In this document: in pieces, positions 61,901 through 64,000 of the stretch
How positions within the stretch are numbered: position 1 is the stretch's first letter
How the letters are laid out: every line of letters starts with the position of its first letter
Source of the DNA: Polytrichum commune
Taxonomy: Eukaryota; Streptophyta; Polytrichopsida; Polytrichales; Polytrichaceae
Assembly (NCBI GenBank): GCA_950295325.1
Contig: OX485806.1
Span: forward strand, 7,752,001-7,816,000
Length of the DNA: 64,000 nt
Direction of reading: 5' to 3'
Made by a program: the position numbers and the translations under genes
The notes under the pieces: generated by a model
Database searches by the model: none
Told to the model about the DNA's origin: nothing
What the model saw: the letters and a program-made list of their open reading frames with translations, nothing else

Positions 61901-64000
61901 TAGCAGCCTCAGGAGAATCAGAGCAGCATTCAGAAAGCTGGATATTTGAACATGAGGGTGCTGAGGAGGCTGTAGAGGAGGAAGAAAATGAGCACACCGT
62001 CCAGCACCAGAATAAACGCAAGCGCAGCCGCAGTCATTATCGTCACCCCGTTCATCCTGATGGGCTTGGAGAGAGAGAAACCAGTAATGGGTCATTTACT
62101 GGGAGAGAAAAGACGTTATCTTTATCTAGAATGGACCACAGCCCCCTGCAGCGGTCAAACTTTGGAAGATCGAGTACTGGTCCACAGTTGTATAATAGAT
62201 CAGGCCCTTCAAATTCCGCAGCTAAGAAGAGAAGTGCCACTCCTCTTGAAGCGCCTCCAGCACGACCTCGTATTGTGTTCAAGCAGAATTGGGGGAATGG
62301 ATTGCAAGAGGCAGCTGGAGAACCTCTTGTGGGCAGAGAGAATAGGACTTTAGGAACACACAGTGGTGGCTTGCCTGGGAGCCGTGGAGGTGGTGGAGGC
62401 CGTCTCCTTGAGGGTCAGCAAAAGAAGGTACCAAATTCTAATGGTGTTTCAGTAGCAGGTTATGTTCTGGTTGGCCTTTCTTGGCAAGAGACTTTCCAGC
62501 ACATGTAAGATTTGTAAGCTTCACTCGTCACAATTGATGCAAAAGCAAGGCTGTGGTGTGTTTGGCTGTATGCAGTGCAAAGCTGTGCTTGGTAAACTAC
62601 ATGGAGCAGTGAACAAGGATGGCAGACAAATCGCAGAATTATTTATGGAGCTACCAAAGCGGAGTGAGATGCCTGACTATTACAAGGTTATTGCCAGGCC
62701 AATCAGTGCCCAGGCTATTGAGGAACGCTTGGACAGATTTGATTATCCAAGTGTTTCAGAGTTTGCAGCCGATGTTCACCTTATGATTGACAATGCAGCT
62801 CGGTATCATAGTGACTCCCTGGAGGTCTGTTCATCTGCCCTTTGCAATCGCCTAAGCACCTCACATTACAGACATTGGTTTCCTTTTGAACTTAATGTGT
62901 CCAGTGTGGCAGGGTTATCATTGCGGGACACTCATCTTGACCGACTTTCTATAGTTTCCTTTTTGATGTCAAGTACACCTCATTTTAATGGCAGTGACTT
63001 TGCCTCCCAGCATATGTATGTGCAGATTGTTACTTACATGAATTTTCCCACTGTTGCGTACTGTACTATTCTGTCAATAAGTACACTCTGAGGAGGTGAT
63101 GAATCAAGTTGGAAAGTTTAGCTTGTCCATGAACAACGGAGGACATATGTTTATGTCTGATAGTCCGGTGATCAAAACACGTGGTTCTGTGTGTACTTAG
63201 TGTAGTTGTGTCCGACTGAAACTACAACTTCTACTTGTCATTACAAGATGTCGTGTAGCTTGTCTTTGGATTCTCCAGCAACTGTTTGTGCAGATTTGTT
63301 GCTTTCATGAAGTTTGACACTGTTGAGCACTATCATTGTTGTACAACTTATTCTAGGAATAAGTACACTCTCAGGAGGTGATGAATTAAGTAGGAAGTTT
63401 TAGCTTGTCCATGTACAAAGGAGGAGATACTTGAATGTCTGATAGTTCAGAGATCAAAATGTGTGGTTCTGTGTGTAGTTAGGTTAGTTATGGCTGACTC
63501 AAAAAAAAACAATTATTCGTAGTTGTTATTACAAGATGTTGTGGAGCTTGTCTTTGGAAATGAGTTGTTATAACTCTTCCATGTAGTTGATGTAAGTTTT
63601 CTTGGACATTGTTGCAGGTGCAAGCTGATGCACGGAGATTGCAGGCACTATTTCAGCAACGAATGGGCCTCCATTTCCCGGAGATTAACTTCGCTTCCAC
63701 AAGAGTAAGACTTCCACATGGGTTGGAAACCCCAAAACAGCCTGCAGTTGTTATCACTGGCCCTAGGGGGTTACGGAGACCGCCGCCTCCCCCAATTGAC
63801 AGTGAGGCAACCCGCCCAATGTATAGTGAACCTCCCCATCCTCAAATCATGCCAAGGGTAGCAGCGGCAGCTGCCCAACAACAACAACAACAACTACAAC
63901 AACACATGGCATCAGCATTCCAGCATGAGGAGCCCAGTAACAAAAAAGACAACAAGAGGAGTCGGAAAACAGGGAAGGGTAAAGTGAAAGTTGTGATGTC
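49993..64000 (+). CDS. BRM: SWI/SNF chromatin-remodelling ATPase, BRAHMA type (open at right edge)
   Basis: Exons: 49993-50166, 51174-51662, 52567-53272, 54169-54431, 54751-56106, 56312-56415, 56646-56733, 57520-57606, 57874-57966, 58207-58290, 58471-58674, 58805-59044, 59226-59939, 60135-60807, 60992-61041, 61152-61406, 61876-62427, 62576-62824, 63618-64000 and on. All are GT-AG and in frame, giving at least 2254 codons; Arabidopsis BRM has about 2190. Order: Gln-rich N terminus, QLQ, HSA, DEAD-like SNF2 ATPase with helicase C, SnAC, acidic stretch, basic linker, bromodomain. Near-verbatim blocks with Arabidopsis BRM ([53 protein letters not shown]) fix the orthology. In plants this ATPase slides or evicts nucleosomes within SWI/SNF complexes in the nucleus. 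The N-terminal exons are the least certain; the stop codon is outside the window. Confidence 0.95.
51246..51362 (+). repeat. Coding minisatellite: 13 QQA units in the BRAHMA-type N terminus
   Basis: Thirteen consecutive 9-bp units encode Gln-Gln-Ala within exon 2. Most units are CAGCAGGCT; CAACAAGCC and CCCAACAGG-type variants are shared between two blocks, showing block duplication. Such tracts vary in length easily. Confidence 0.95.
51663..52566 (+). other. Intron 2 of the BRAHMA-type gene with MITE-like segment
   Basis: ATGTGTCACTATTTGGAATTACACAATG at about 51735 resembles the MITE-like sequence near 41.55 kb. The acceptor chosen is TCACAG at 52566, which keeps the frame; the polypyrimidine tract is weak, so this junction is moderately sure. 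Confidence 0.5.
54343..54431 (+). other. QLQ domain of the BRAHMA-type protein
   Basis: Residues about 516-543, in exon 4: [20 protein letters not shown], matching the QLQ signature (F-x-x-x-QL-x-x-L-x-x-QI-x-A-[FY]-x-x-L). QLQ is a protein-interaction helix pair found in SNF2-type ATPases and plant GRF factors. Confidence 0.9.
54751..56106 (+). other. Exon 5 of the BRAHMA-type gene: conserved region I and HSA domain
   Basis: Exon 5 encodes about 452 residues (545-996). After a variable Pro/Ser-rich part comes [16 protein letters not shown], equivalent to the YYGPLFDFP block of Arabidopsis BRM, then a long helical region. The HSA segment is at about 865-940 ([33 protein letters not shown]). 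HSA helices in SWI/SNF ATPases bind actin-related proteins. The exon ends [17 protein letters not shown] and an alanine run. Confidence 0.9.
56646..59939 (+). other. SNF2 ATPase core of the BRAHMA-type protein, exons 7-13
   Basis: Walker A DEMGLGKT lies in exon 8 (about residues 1080-1087), motif Ia ([13 protein letters not shown]) in exon 9, motif II as DEAQ in exon 11 (about 1183-1186), motif [11 protein letters not shown] at the end of exon 11, and helicase C motifs [47 protein letters not shown] and [11 protein letters not shown] in exon 13. DEAQ in place of DEAH/DEGH is also found in Arabidopsis BRM, so it is a plant feature. All catalytic motifs appear intact. Confidence 0.95.
60135..60807 (+). 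other. SnAC region of the BRAHMA-type protein, exon 14
   Basis: [20 protein letters not shown] and [20 protein letters not shown], then [18 protein letters not shown], form the Snf2 ATPase coupling (SnAC) region that ties ATP hydrolysis to nucleosome movement. The donor at 60808 is supported by phase match to exon 15; reading through would reach a stop within about 15 codons. Confidence 0.9.
61152..62427 (+). other. Acidic and basic linker of the BRAHMA-type protein, exons 16-17
   Basis: Exon 16 encodes a stretch of about 35 residues that is nearly all Glu with some Ala, Asp and Pro, then [11 protein letters not shown]. Exon 17 opens with [15 protein letters not shown], a block conserved with Arabidopsis BRM, followed by a [11 protein letters not shown] basic patch and Gly-rich sequence, probably AT-hook-like or nuclear-localising. 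Confidence 0.85.
62576..63695 (+). other. Bromodomain of the BRAHMA-type protein, exons 18-19
   Basis: [33 protein letters not shown] and the following helices fit a bromodomain (residues about 2045-2150), with the ZA-loop PDYY motif as in animal BRG1. The helix B end reads [12 protein letters not shown]; in BRG1 the equivalent is QNAQTFNLEGS, so the acetyl-lysine-binding Asn position is His here. The domain is completed in exon 19 ([20 protein letters not shown]). Confidence 0.8.
63022..63562 (+). repeat. ~280-bp tandem duplication inside intron 18 of the BRAHMA-type gene
   Basis: AATAAGTACACTCTGAGGAGG at 63077 recurs with one mismatch near 63358; TTTAGCTTGTCCATGAACAA, TGTGGTTCTGTGTGTA and TTACAAGATGTCGTGTAGCTTG also occur in both copies. 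Neither copy is coding. Confidence 0.85.
63618..64000 (+). other. Exon 19 of the BRAHMA-type gene, open to the window edge
   Basis: Starts after GTTGCAG at 63617 and stays open through Pro-rich (RRPPPPPID), Ala/Gln-rich ([14 protein letters not shown]-like) and Lys-rich ([17 protein letters not shown]-like) segments to base 64000. The lysine-rich tail resembles the C-terminal region of plant BRM. Confidence 0.85.

Noticed and set aside
1-64000. tRNA and full-length rRNA genes
   Set aside because: No stretch with both tRNA A and B boxes in cloverleaf spacing was found by eye, and the 5S-like sequences are diverged repeats and not intact genes. A covariance-model scan would settle this.

Overview
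The window is nuclear DNA of a land plant. The evidence is split genes with GT-AG introns, a plant leucine-rich-repeat receptor kinase, a plant-type exostosin glycosyltransferase and a BRAHMA-type SWI/SNF ATPase, set in long AT-rich intergenic DNA full of small DNA transposons (MITEs). A large-genome plant fits; a fern or lycophyte is plausible because several coding regions are diverged from the angiosperm sequences I know, but this is inference and I cannot name the species.

Layout. 1-2.4 kb: first exon, minus strand, of an LRR receptor-like kinase of the At2g24230/At5g58150 type, with the rest of the kinase beyond the left edge. 2.4-21 kb: no confident host gene; MITEs, microsatellites, a 131-bp tandem array, a reverse-transcriptase-type coding fragment (11 kb), a 5S-rRNA-like element (4.8 kb) and a 2.2-kb inverted-repeat element carrying a broken MYB/SANT-like gene (16.8-19.0 kb). 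21.6-24.6 kb: a two-exon Ser/Pro-rich protein gene whose 5' flank, intron acceptor and 3' end have each been tandemly duplicated. 26.4-30.6 kb: a four-coding-exon GT47 exostosin-family gene. 31-42.4 kb: gene-poor AT-rich DNA with hAT-like MITEs, one of which has an internal minisatellite expansion. 42.4-43.9 kb: a GC-rich terminal exon of an unknown gene, with a MITE just upstream of its splice acceptor and its 3' end tandemly duplicated. 44-48.3 kb: MITEs and two further 5S-like elements. 48.3-49.7 kb: about four copies of a ~345-bp tandem repeat directly upstream of 49.99-64.0 kb, a BRAHMA-type chromatin remodeller (19 exons seen, open at the right edge).

The genes do not form a pathway: a membrane receptor kinase, a Golgi glycosyltransferase, a nuclear chromatin remodeller and two unknowns. 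What links the window is its style of change: repeated tandem duplication of 130-380 bp blocks, several of them on splice sites, coding 3' ends or promoter-proximal DNA, plus dense MITE insertion. The most interesting leads are the 5S-rRNA-derived repeat family, the MITE 30 bp from a splice acceptor, the duplicated acceptor of the Ser/Pro-rich gene, the array upstream of the BRAHMA gene, and a BRAHMA bromodomain with His at the usual acetyl-lysine-binding Asn position.
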